NCBI RefSeq assembly: GCF_048270095.1
Contig: NZ_JBLWTL010000003.1
Location: forward strand, 124,001 to 188,000
Origin: Maricaulis sp048270095
GTDB lineage: Bacteria; Pseudomonadota; Alphaproteobacteria; Caulobacterales; Maricaulaceae
Reading direction: 5' to 3'
Length of the DNA stretch: 64,000 nt
The notes beneath the pieces were generated by a model that ran no database searches, was not told the DNA's origin, and saw only the letters and a list, made by a program, of their open reading frames with translations. The translations under genes were made by a program, and so were the position numbers. Of the stretch, positions 52,790 through 60,940 are shown piece by piece (the first letter of the stretch is position 1; every line of letters begins with the position of its first letter).

Positions 52790-53510
52790 GGCCCATTTCC
52801 CCGTCTCGCCGCCAGACCCCATCCTCGATGTTGAACCCTGAATAGGCCAGGGCGTTGCCCAGATCGGCATTCGTTGTGCTGATTCCGACGCTCCACTCGA
52901 CACCGGTCACGGCAAGAATCGCTTCGGCCGCAATGGTCATATCCTGACTTTCCCCGGCCAGAATGGCCACAAGCTTGCCACCGCGACACTCCAGCGGGCC
53001 CGTCAATTCGGGCAGCACCACGCCAAACTCCTGGGAGAGATCGCTGGAGAGGTCCGCGGTCATTGCGCCGCTGACAACGGCGCAATGACCGTCGGTGAAT
53101 TCCAGCCGATCGAGGCTGACCATGATAATCGCCGCTTCCGTGAGGCCGGGGACGTCCTGCACGCCCAACCGAACCGGTACGCCGACAAGACGGGTGTCGA
53201 GCACCTGCCAGTCACCGTGCAAATCGATCCGCGCAAGCCCACTTCCGCGCAACCCTGCATCGGCCAACACCCAGTCGATCGCGAGCCGCCCTCCCAGCAG
53301 TGGCCAGGGCCGGGTGTGGATTTGCGCCCGGCGCATGGAGAACTGACCGAGGCGAGCCCCCCGGATCGTGCCATTCCAGACTGAACCATGAATTTCGGCC
53401 CGGGTCAGGTCGAGCCCATCGGCGGTCAGTCCGAGCGCCAGCTTCAGCGGGAGCGTGGCAATCAGTCCCGTGAGCAGTGCGACGACGAAGACAGTCAATA
53501 ATCGCAACAT
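52779..53510 (-). CDS. gspN: Type II secretion system protein N
   Basis: 243-aa inner-membrane-anchored protein. One N-terminal helix (LLTVFVVALLTGLIATLPL) is followed by a periplasmic beta-rich domain with GSVWNGTIRGARLG, the GspN hallmark near residues 45-60. Present in a subset of T2SS; its exact role is unclear. Start ATG 53510 lies 4 bases after the gspM stop; a longer upstream frame would overlap gspM and is rejected. Confidence 0.88.
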   Translation of the reverse strand: MLRLLTVFVVALLTGLIATLPLKLALGLTADGLDLTRAEIHGSVWNGTIRGARLGQFSMRRAQIHTRPWPLLGGRLAIDWVLADAGLRGSGLARIDLHGDWQVLDTRLVGVPVRLGVQDVPGLTEAAIIMVSLDRLEFTDGHCAVVSGAMTADLSSDLSQEFGVVLPELTGPLECRGGKLVAILAGESQDMTIAAEAILAVTGVEWSVGISTTNADLGNALAYSGFNIEDGVWRRDGEMGHAE

Positions 53511-53514
53511 TGTC

Positions 53515-54012
53515 CTAACTCCCGGGCCTGGCCAGAACGAGATTAAGTTCGACCTGGCCATGATCCAGCCGTGCCATGTTGATGGACACCACCTCAATGC
53601 CGTACCGGCGTTCCATATCGACCAGCCACCCCATCGCGGCTCCGTAATCAGCGCGGTCGATATGTACACTCAACCGTCCGTCGACTCCCGGGACAATACC
53701 GGCAATAGCGATCCGCCGCGAAGTTGCGGCGGCACCGACAATGGTCCGCAACGGCCGGGACAGCTCGGACGCATTCTCGTTCACGGACGGCAGTGTGGCG
53801 TAGTCCGCCAGACCATCACGAATTTCGCGATACTGTTCGAAGGCCAATGCATACTCGCGGCGGGCCCGCTCATGGAAATCGAGCAACGGCCCGGCCAGAA
53901 GGGTCTGGACCAGCCACGCCAGAACGAGGCCGGCAAAGGCCAGGATCATCACTTGCTCGCGGCCCGTGCGGCCAGCCAAATGCGCGGGAATGCTCGACAA
54001 TAAACCGGTCAT
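53515..54012 (-). CDS. gspM: Type II secretion system protein M
   Basis: 165-aa inner-membrane platform protein. A short cytoplasmic tail, one helix (about 22-42) and a periplasmic ferredoxin-like domain are predicted, with a coiled-coil stretch (FHERARREYALAFEQY) after the helix. It overlaps gspL by four bases. GspM partners GspL to couple the ATPase to the pseudopilus. Identification rests on size, layout and position because sequence conservation is low. Confidence 0.87.
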   Translation of the reverse strand: MTGLLSSIPAHLAGRTGREQVMILAFAGLVLAWLVQTLLAGPLLDFHERARREYALAFEQYREIRDGLADYATLPSVNENASELSRPLRTIVGAAATSRRIAIAGIVPGVDGRLSVHIDRADYGAAMGWLVDMERRYGIEVVSINMARLDHGQVELNLVLARPGS

Positions 54013-55232
54013 GGGATCCTCAGGATGAAATCGCCGTCTATCCCGGCGGTGCCATCGCGCGCGCCCTGATCGACCAGCTCCATATTGCGCGCCCGCGCGT
54101 CTTCGCTGAGCGCGTCGAAATCGGAAAATACACCATATCTGGCCGAGACGCTGAGCTCAGGCCGGGACTGATCATAACGGACCGTCTCGATTACGACGGA
54201 GTCATGCCCGTCCGCCAGACTTGCCAGCCCGGCCAGGAGTGGAAGGAAACCTCCACTTCGCTCGCGGCCGTGACGCTGGGCAAGGCGCTCGTGAAGAATC
54301 CTGCCGGCGCGCACCGGATCAAGCGATCCGGAAATAGCCGGGAATGTGGCCTGCACCATTTCGACAGTCGCCGTGTCATAGCGTTCGGCCCGTTGCAGCA
54401 GATAGACACTCTCGCCGATCATATAGAGTCCCAGACCGAGGAGCAGGCTGGCTGCGAGGGCGGCGCTGCGTGCAAACAGACGAAGCGTCCGCGACCAGTC
54501 AAGACCGGCGCCAAGCCGCTGGCCCAACAGCGCCGGCATCCGTTTCAACACCGTCTCGGGCAAGCCATACGCTGCCAAATCGAGTGGCGTGTCCTGCAGA
54601 GCGTCTATGCTCTCACCAGCCAGTCCCAGCGCCGGCGAGACCGCAATCGACCCCTCGCTGGCCGACGCCGCCAGGCTGTGCAGCAGTGAGTCGAACATGC
54701 GCCCGTTGCAGGCGCCGCCTACGGCCCGGCCGGGCTGGCGCAGCGCTTCACCATAGAGATAGATAACCCGGCCCCGCTCATGGCGCAGTGTCAACGCGGC
54801 ATCGAATTCGGCGACAAGCAGACAATCGGGGACCGTCGACACGGTCCCGCGCAGATAGGGCCGGCACGTGTCGCGCCACGCTTCGACGACGTTTGTCGCC
54901 GCCGCGAATACCCATCGCTGCCCGTCCTCGCCCGGTGTTCCGATGGCGACATCGACGTCTTCGAGCCGGGAGGCGAGCTCTTCCTCAATCAGGAATGGCG
55001 CGGCCTGGCGGGCATCGTATTCTGACCGGGTTGGCAACTCGACCTGACTCACAAAGACATCGTCAGAGCAAAGCACGACGACCGTAGAGCTGATCGAGTG
55101 CAACAGTGCGATATCCAACGAGCCCGCACCTTCACCGGACGAGACCTGCACCGGGGCTTCACGGTCGCCCTCAAGGATCGACCAGCGCAAGCCGTCCGGC
55201 AGGGTTGGAAACAGGACGAGGGTCTGGCTCAT
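54009..55232 (-). CDS. gspL: Type II secretion system protein L
   Basis: 407-aa inner-membrane protein. The cytoplasmic actin-like domain (about 1-245) should bind GspE. One helix (ALAASLLLGLGLYMIG, about 260-280) leads to a periplasmic ferredoxin-like domain containing FLPLLAGLASLADG. Four-base overlaps join gspK and gspM. Length is typical of GspL. Confidence 0.9.
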   Translation of the reverse strand: MSQTLVLFPTLPDGLRWSILEGDREAPVQVSSGEGAGSLDIALLHSISSTVVVLCSDDVFVSQVELPTRSEYDARQAAPFLIEEELASRLEDVDVAIGTPGEDGQRWVFAAATNVVEAWRDTCRPYLRGTVSTVPDCLLVAEFDAALTLRHERGRVIYLYGEALRQPGRAVGGACNGRMFDSLLHSLAASASEGSIAVSPALGLAGESIDALQDTPLDLAAYGLPETVLKRMPALLGQRLGAGLDWSRTLRLFARSAALAASLLLGLGLYMIGESVYLLQRAERYDTATVEMVQATFPAISGSLDPVRAGRILHERLAQRHGRERSGGFLPLLAGLASLADGHDSVVIETVRYDQSRPELSVSARYGVFSDFDALSEDARARNMELVDQGARDGTAGIDGDFILRIP

Positions 55233-56218
55233 AGGAAAATTCCATGCCTTTGCGTCACGCGGGTGACCTGCCGCCCGCCACTCACTTGGACCTGCTCGCG
55301 CAGGGCGTATCGAATGCCGGCGTATTGCACCGTTATTTCGATCTCGAAATAGCGCGAGGTCACTCCGATTTCCGGTCGTTCTGCGGAATCGAGCTCGAGG
55401 GCCCGCATACTGTCTGTGGCCCAGAATGCCTCGATATCGGCATAGCCGGCCGCGGGCCGCTGAAGCAGCACGGTCTCGGCCTCGGCTCGGGTAAGGGCGC
55501 CATTCAACGCCGCCACCATCAAGGGCGCCTGATCGAGCCGCAATGTGTTGATATTGAGTGCCAGTGGGTGAGCGCCGGGAAAGGCGCAGATCAACGGCGC
55601 CACGCGCAGATAGGCGTCAGCCGTGACACCGGCGACTGCGCGCAACTCCTCGACTTCCGACAGATAGGTATTGCCGGTGCGGTAGGTCCGCTGATCGCGC
55701 AGATAGACCTCGTCCTCGGCGCCGGACGTGACCGGCCGCAAATCGCTGTCGACCCAGTCGGCCGTCGCCGCGGCGATCTGGATCGCCTGACCGGCCGCGA
55801 TCCCGGTCTGTGTCAGAAGGCGCTCGAATTGACGTTGTTGATCGGGGTTGGTCGCAAGCCTGCCCTGGGCATCGGCGGTGACAAGTGCGTTGGGATTGAA
55901 GCAGTTGTGGGCGTCTCGGATCTCGCCGGTGATCTCTCCGCCATCGATCGGGAAGACGCGGGGCGTGTTCAGCCAGCCGGCATCGGGGCGGAAAGCCTCG
56001 CTGGAATCGTCGAGCGCCCGCAATAGCAGCACCTCGGCGTAATCGCGCGCGCCAAGCCCATACCAGTGAGCCTGGTCGCGAACGTCCATATTGGCGGCCT
56101 GGCGCAGTGACAGGCGCATCCCGGAGGCAATCGCGAGTGCCAGGCTCGACATTAGCGCGACCAACAAAATGGCCGTGATCAACGCCGCACCTGCCTGCTT
56201 GTCCGCGCGCGCGGTCAT
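55229..56218 (-). CDS. gspK: Type II secretion system minor pseudopilin K
   Basis: 329-aa minor pseudopilin that caps the pseudopilus tip with I and J. The prepilin segment QAGAALITAILLVALMSSL lacks Glu at position 5, which is normal for GspK. The large alpha domain contains NINTLRLDQAPLM, a family feature. Calcium-binding acidic residues are likely in the DGGEITGEIRDAHNCFNPN region. Overlaps gspJ and gspL by four bases. Confidence 0.94.
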   Translation of the reverse strand: MTARADKQAGAALITAILLVALMSSLALAIASGMRLSLRQAANMDVRDQAHWYGLGARDYAEVLLLRALDDSSEAFRPDAGWLNTPRVFPIDGGEITGEIRDAHNCFNPNALVTADAQGRLATNPDQQRQFERLLTQTGIAAGQAIQIAAATADWVDSDLRPVTSGAEDEVYLRDQRTYRTGNTYLSEVEELRAVAGVTADAYLRVAPLICAFPGAHPLALNINTLRLDQAPLMVAALNGALTRAEAETVLLQRPAAGYADIEAFWATDSMRALELDSAERPEIGVTSRYFEIEITVQYAGIRYALREQVQVSGGRQVTRVTQRHGIFL

Positions 56219-56877
56219 GCCACCACCCTCACAGCTGAGGTCAGGACAAGATGCTCGAGCCGGCCCAGACCGGCGAGGCTGTAATGCAGCCGCACGGCGC
56301 GCGGAAGCGCGGCAGCGGAACCGGCGGAGTCGACCGGCACCAATATCGTCTCGACCCAGACCGCTCCGTTGAGAACTTCGAGCCCGACCTCGCTGACACC
56401 CTCGATCAGGATCTGTTCACGGAAGCCATTTGTAAGACCGGCATCCGGATGGCTTCGCACCCGCCGTACGATGCGATCGCCCCGCAGGACGTATTCCACC
56501 CGGATCAGGGAGCTGCGCGTCCGGCCGGAGCTGGTGTCGATGGCACCTCCGCGCGTGAAGACCAGCAGGATGAGGTCGGTCGGTGCCGCCGTCTGACGAT
56601 CCGGGACGCCGTTGGCTGCAGCAGCAAACACGACCGGGTCGCGCCTTCCATCCGCTTCGCGCACCGGTCGCAGTGCCAGCTGTCCCATGTCGTCACGCAG
56701 CATCACCCGCATACGTTCGAGCGAACCGACGCGGTCGAGGGCGCCATTAACCTGCTCCGATCCCTGGACGCTGGTCGAGAGCAAGGTCACTGCCACGCTG
56801 GCCATCAGCGCAAAAACAAAGGATGCGACCAGAACCTCGAGCAGAGAGAAGCCGGCCTGGCTTTTCGCAGTGCTCAT
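56215..56877 (-). CDS. gspJ: Type II secretion system minor pseudopilin J
   Basis: 220-aa minor pseudopilin. The prepilin cleavage region is SQAG-FSLLEVLVASFVFAL, with Glu5 present. A DDMGQLALRPVR stretch in the middle is typical of the GspJ fold. Overlaps gspI and gspK by four bases. It should form the tip complex with GspI and GspK. Confidence 0.93.
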   Translation of the reverse strand: MSTAKSQAGFSLLEVLVASFVFALMASVAVTLLSTSVQGSEQVNGALDRVGSLERMRVMLRDDMGQLALRPVREADGRRDPVVFAAAANGVPDRQTAAPTDLILLVFTRGGAIDTSSGRTRSSLIRVEYVLRGDRIVRRVRSHPDAGLTNGFREQILIEGVSEVGLEVLNGAVWVETILVPVDSAGSAAALPRAVRLHYSLAGLGRLEHLVLTSAVRVVA

Positions 56878-57251
56878 CCGCCGCTCCCGCGCCGGAAGGT
56901 TTCGAGACGGGCCAGCTCACTGCCGGTGCCGGCCCCATTGACGAGCAGAATGACGCGCTGCAGATCGCGGTCAATCGTTGGCTCGACCCGGAGCTGCCAG
57001 GCATAGCTGGCACCGGCCAGTTCATACGTGCCCGCCTCCCCGCCGCGCAGCCGCGATTCCAGCAGGGCCCGGTTGAGCAGGTTTTCGGCAGCCATTACCG
57101 CCAAGGTGCGTTCCTGGATCGCGGCCGCATTGCGAGTCGAGCTCTGCATGAGGCTGAGCATACCGATCCCGCCCAGCGCCAGGACCACCAGTGCCATCAT
57201 GACCTCAATGAGAGAGAATCCAGACTCACTATGGGTGCTGCAAGACGTCAT
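56874..57251 (-). CDS. gspI: Type II secretion system minor pseudopilin I
   Basis: 125-aa minor pseudopilin. The cleavage region is ESG-FSLIEVMMALVVLALGG with Glu5. AAENLLNRALLES after the helix corresponds to the conserved GspI segment (A.N.......). It initiates the tip complex. Overlaps gspH and gspJ by four bases. Confidence 0.93.
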   Translation of the reverse strand: MTSCSTHSESGFSLIEVMMALVVLALGGIGMLSLMQSSTRNAAAIQERTLAVMAAENLLNRALLESRLRGGEAGTYELAGASYAWQLRVEPTIDRDLQRVILLVNGAGTGSELARLETFRRGSGG

Positions 57252-57742
57252 CCGGCGAGGGACTCCACGCGCAGGCGTCCGGTATCGTCGAGCAGGATGG
57301 CGTAGCTCTGGCTGCCTCCCTCAAGCAGGATCCGGAACGGGTCATTGAGTCCGGCCGGATCGAAGAACACCGCCGGGTACGCGACCACACCGTCCGGATG
57401 CCAGGCCAGGGCGATCATGTCGCTGCGCAGCGAAATCTCGGAGGCGAAGCCGCGCGGCTGCAAGGTCGGGTGATTACGCAGCAACCGCCACTCGCCATCG
57501 ACATAGTTGGTGAAGGCATAGCCACCATCTGTGAGCGTCAGGCCAACCGGCTGGCCGGAGATTACGGCCTCTTGCTCGGCCTCGTGCAGCCGCACAACCA
57601 GGCGCTCGGCTTCGCGGCGCAAGGGGTCGCGCTCGGGTGAGGCGGCAAGCGCGATCGTGGTCGCCATCAGTGCCATGAGCGATACCGCGATCAGCACTTC
57701 AAGCAAGGAGAAACCCGACTCCGTTGAGGTGTTCACCTTCAT
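57248..57742 (-). CDS. gspH: Type II secretion system minor pseudopilin H
   Basis: 164-aa minor pseudopilin. The cleavage region is ESG-FSLLEVLIAVSLMALMA. The domain includes AERLVVRLHEAEQEAVISGQPVGL, the GspH/FimT pattern. It joins the tip to the GspG shaft. Overlaps gspG and gspI by four bases. Confidence 0.93.
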   Translation of the reverse strand: MKVNTSTESGFSLLEVLIAVSLMALMATTIALAASPERDPLRREAERLVVRLHEAEQEAVISGQPVGLTLTDGGYAFTNYVDGEWRLLRNHPTLQPRGFASEISLRSDMIALAWHPDGVVAYPAVFFDPAGLNDPFRILLEGGSQSYAILLDDTGRLRVESLAG

Positions 57743-58191
57743 GTTCCACGCTCCCAGTTTCCAATGTCGGCATCAAGCCCTTCGCCGCCTTCACGGCCAT
57801 CGCGGCCCAGGGAAAAGACGTCGAACACGCCGTGTTCTCCCGGGTAGACATATTGATAGACATGACCCCATGGATCGTCCGGCAGGCGACGGATATAGCC
57901 CTGCTCGCGATAGGTCGCACCGCGGCCCTCGGGCACCTCAACGAGCGCCTGCAGCCCCTCTTCCACGGTTGGATAGCGCCGCGCGTCGAGCCGGAAAGCG
58001 TCGAGCGCCTGCTCCAGAACCGCGATGTCGGCGGAGGCTTTCTGGACCATCGCCTGGTCCTGCGCCGGCATGACATTGATGACCACAATCGTGGCGAGGA
58101 GGCCAAGGATCGAAATCGAGATCATGATTTCAAGCAATGAGAAGCCAGCCTCGCTGCCGGTGGCGTCAGTGTCTTCATCATACAGGGTCAT
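57739..58191 (-). CDS. gspG: Type II secretion system major pseudopilin G
   Basis: 150-aa major subunit of the pseudopilus. The leader is unusually acidic for a prepilin (Asp/Glu-rich in residues 1-14). It is followed by EAG-FSLLEIMISISILGLLA. The globular part has RYPTVEEGLQALVE and DPWGHVYQYVYPGEHGVFDVFSLGRDG, which contains the calcium-site loop. It starts 10 bases after gspF. Confidence 0.96.
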   Translation of the reverse strand: MTLYDEDTDATGSEAGFSLLEIMISISILGLLATIVVINVMPAQDQAMVQKASADIAVLEQALDAFRLDARRYPTVEEGLQALVEVPEGRGATYREQGYIRRLPDDPWGHVYQYVYPGEHGVFDVFSLGRDGREGGEGLDADIGNWERGT

Positions 58192-58201
58192 AAGAGCCTC
58201 C

Positions 58202-59443
58202 TTAGCCGAGGACGAGCGTGTTGAGTTGCAGGATGGGCAACAGGATGGATAGAACGATCAGGACGACCAGGACTCCGAGCACCAGGATGATTGCCGGCTC
58301 GAGCAAGGACAGGCTGACCGCGATCGAGCTGTCTATATCCCGGCCGAGCTGGTCCGCAGCCCGCCCGAACATTTCATCGAGGCGGCCGGAGCGTTCGCCC
58401 GCCGCAACCATGTAAATCACCAGCGAAGGTATCCAGCCGCCGCGGTTCAGCGCGTCTGACAGGCCGCGCCCGCTCTCCACATCCGAGACGACGACCGCGA
58501 TCATATCCTGGAAGGCGCGGTTTGATCCGGCCCGGCCGGCAGCCCTCAGGGCGTCGGGCAGGACCGTGCCCGAGTTAATGAGGATGGACATTGTGCGGGC
58601 AAAGGCTGCCGCCTCGACCTGACGCAGAAACGAGCCGATCAAGGGCACACGGACCACGACCGCATCATGGATCCGGCGATAGGCCGGCTGTCGGTAGGCG
58701 AAAACAAAGGCGATCATACTGCCGGCCAGGATCGCGCCAATCCAAGGCCAGGATGTCGCGAGGAAGCTGGAAATCGCGATCATGATGCGGGTCAAGGTCG
58801 GCAGGCTGACGCCCATGCCGGTGAATTGCTCTGCAAGGCGGGGCACGACGAAAAGCATCAGCATGGTGATGACGCCGATCGCGACCACGGCCAACACCGC
58901 TGGATAGACTAGGGCGCCGACAACCTTGCTGCGCACGACATCTTCAGCTTCGAGATGGTCGGCGAGGCGAGACAGCACCATGCCGAGACTGCCGCTGGCC
59001 TCGCCCGCCGCGATCAGGGCCCGATAGACCGGCGGAAAACTGCCTGGAGCAGCGCCCATCGCATCGGCCAGCCGGCTGCCCTCGGTGACGCGTGTGCGCA
59101 CCGCCATAATGATGCGCCGGATGGCATGCTTTTCGACCTGGCGCCCGACCAGATCCAGCGATTCCTCGACGGGCATGCCGGCATCGATCAACTCCGCCAG
59201 CTGGCGAGTGATGAGCATCAGGTCGCGCGTGCCCAGATCGTGCTGCGAGGCGTATTCGATCCACTGACTAACCGCATTGCCCGGCGTTTGTGTGCCACGG
59301 CGTGAATCGGCCCGGCGCAGGGCCAGGGGCGCCATGTGCTGCAGGCGCAGTTCGCGCCGCGCGGCCAGTTCTGAATCCGCAGTGATCAGGCCGGTTTTCT
59401 TGTGCCCACGGCCATCAAGCGCACTGTATTCAAACGCCGGCAT
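58202..59443 (-). CDS. gspF: Type II secretion system inner-membrane platform protein F
   Basis: 413-aa polytopic platform protein with two homologous T2SSF domains (about 70-195 and 270-395) and three membrane helices. It starts MPAFEYSALDGRGHKKTG, the usual N-terminus. Family segments include LMLITRQLAELIDAGMPVEESL and FARTMSILINSGTVLPDAL. ATG 59443 is preferred over 59464 because it matches relatives and has a GGGGG stretch upstream. It overlaps gspE by 14 bases. Confidence 0.95.
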   Translation of the reverse strand: MPAFEYSALDGRGHKKTGLITADSELAARRELRLQHMAPLALRRADSRRGTQTPGNAVSQWIEYASQHDLGTRDLMLITRQLAELIDAGMPVEESLDLVGRQVEKHAIRRIIMAVRTRVTEGSRLADAMGAAPGSFPPVYRALIAAGEASGSLGMVLSRLADHLEAEDVVRSKVVGALVYPAVLAVVAIGVITMLMLFVVPRLAEQFTGMGVSLPTLTRIMIAISSFLATSWPWIGAILAGSMIAFVFAYRQPAYRRIHDAVVVRVPLIGSFLRQVEAAAFARTMSILINSGTVLPDALRAAGRAGSNRAFQDMIAVVVSDVESGRGLSDALNRGGWIPSLVIYMVAAGERSGRLDEMFGRAADQLGRDIDSSIAVSLSLLEPAIILVLGVLVVLIVLSILLPILQLNTLVLG

Positions 59444-60938
59444 GACGCACGCCCCCGTCATCACGGCACAGACGCAGCACCTCAGCCAGGCTGGTCTCGC
59501 CGCTCATGGCCAGCCGCGCACCATTCTCGAACAAGGTCTGGCTGCGCGCAAAGGCATGCGCCGCCATTTCACTTTCGCGGGCATCCTCATGGATAAGCTT
59601 GCGCAGGACTTCATCGACCTCGACGATTTCATAAATCCCGACGCGGCCTGTATAGCCTAGCGACTTGCAATCCGGGCATCCTGTGGGCCGGTAGAGGATC
59701 GCATCTTCCGCCTCGCCGAGACCGAGGATGTCCCGTTCGGCCGCATCGGGCTCATAAGGTTCGCGGCAGGCATGGCAAAGCTTACGCACAAGCCGCTGGG
59801 CGATAATCGCGGTGAGGGTTGAGGCGAGCAGATAGGATTCGGCCCCCATATCGCGCAGGCGGGCGATCGCGGCGACGGCGGAATTTGTGTGAACGGTTGA
59901 GAGCACGAGATGGCCGGTCAGGCTGGCCTGCACCGCGACCTCGGCGGTTTCGGCATCGCGGATCTCACCGACCATGACGATATCGGGGTCCTGTCGCAGT
60001 ATGGCGCGCAGCCCGCCGGCAAAGGTCATCCCGATCTTGGCGTTGACTTGGGTCTGGCCGATCCCGTCGACGGCGTATTCAATCGGGTCTTCTACGGTCA
60101 GGATGTTTCGGGCCAGTGTGTTGAGCCGATTCAGGCCCGAATAGAGCGTGGTCGTCTTGCCGGCACCGGTCGGGCCTGTCACCAGCACCACGCCATTCGG
60201 CTGCGCCAGCGCCCGCTCATACGCGGCGAGCACCTCCGCCGACATGCCCAAATCCTCGAGCCGGAATCGCGCATCGGAGTTGTCGAGCAGGCGCAGAACC
60301 ACGCGTTCGCCATTCCGTGACGGCAGGGTGGAGACGCGGATATCGACTGACTTGCTGCCGAGTGAAAGCGACAAGCGGCCATCCTGCGGAAGCCGCTTCT
60401 CGGCGATGTCCAGGCGCGCCATCACCTTGATGCGCGACACCAGTAGTTTGGATAGTTTGGCAGAAACGCTGGCCGCCTCCTTCATCACCCCATCGATGCG
60501 GTAGCGGATAACAACGCGATCGCTGAAGGATTCCACGTGCACGTCAGACGCCTGCATGCGCACGGCCTCGGCGATCAGACCGTTGATCAGGCGGATGACC
60601 GGAGCGCTGGAGGAATCGTCCAGCAAGTCTTCGGATTGGGGGATCTGGTCAATCAGGTCCGAAAGCGACTCGCCCCGTGTCGTCTCCTCCAGCTCGGTCT
60701 CATCGAGTCCGGCATAGGCGTAAAGGTCCCGCAGGAGCTGGTCATACTCAACAGTCCCCATCTCGCTGACGGGGTAGTTGCCGCCAACAACCCGATACAC
60801 CTCGAGGAGTCGCCGCCGATCGGCACCCGACCTCACCACATACCGCGGTGTTTCGCCGGGTATGAAGGCGATGCCCGCCTGGCGCGCAAACGCATAGCGT
60901 ACCGGGGGCAAGGAAACGGAGGCCAGTGTCTCGGCCAT
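59430..60938 (-). CDS. gspE: Type II secretion system ATPase E
   Basis: 502-aa cytoplasmic hexameric ATPase. Walker A is GPTGAGKT (255-262). An Asp box follows (TVEDPIEY), then Walker B (DPDIVMVGEIRD) and a His box (LTGHLVLSTVHTN). The zinc-binding motif CHAC...CPDC is present. The N1 domain is short and replaced by an acidic linker (about 75-110). It starts 2 bases after gspD. Confidence 0.96.
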   Translation of the reverse strand: MAETLASVSLPPVRYAFARQAGIAFIPGETPRYVVRSGADRRRLLEVYRVVGGNYPVSEMGTVEYDQLLRDLYAYAGLDETELEETTRGESLSDLIDQIPQSEDLLDDSSSAPVIRLINGLIAEAVRMQASDVHVESFSDRVVIRYRIDGVMKEAASVSAKLSKLLVSRIKVMARLDIAEKRLPQDGRLSLSLGSKSVDIRVSTLPSRNGERVVLRLLDNSDARFRLEDLGMSAEVLAAYERALAQPNGVVLVTGPTGAGKTTTLYSGLNRLNTLARNILTVEDPIEYAVDGIGQTQVNAKIGMTFAGGLRAILRQDPDIVMVGEIRDAETAEVAVQASLTGHLVLSTVHTNSAVAAIARLRDMGAESYLLASTLTAIIAQRLVRKLCHACREPYEPDAAERDILGLGEAEDAILYRPTGCPDCKSLGYTGRVGIYEIVEVDEVLRKLIHEDARESEMAAHAFARSQTLFENGARLAMSGETSLAEVLRLCRDDGGVRHAGV

Positions 60939-60940
60939 GA

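Noticed and set aside
53511..53669. Longer GspN start
   Set aside because: The extension overlaps gspM and would place Trp-rich shadow sequence before the membrane anchor.
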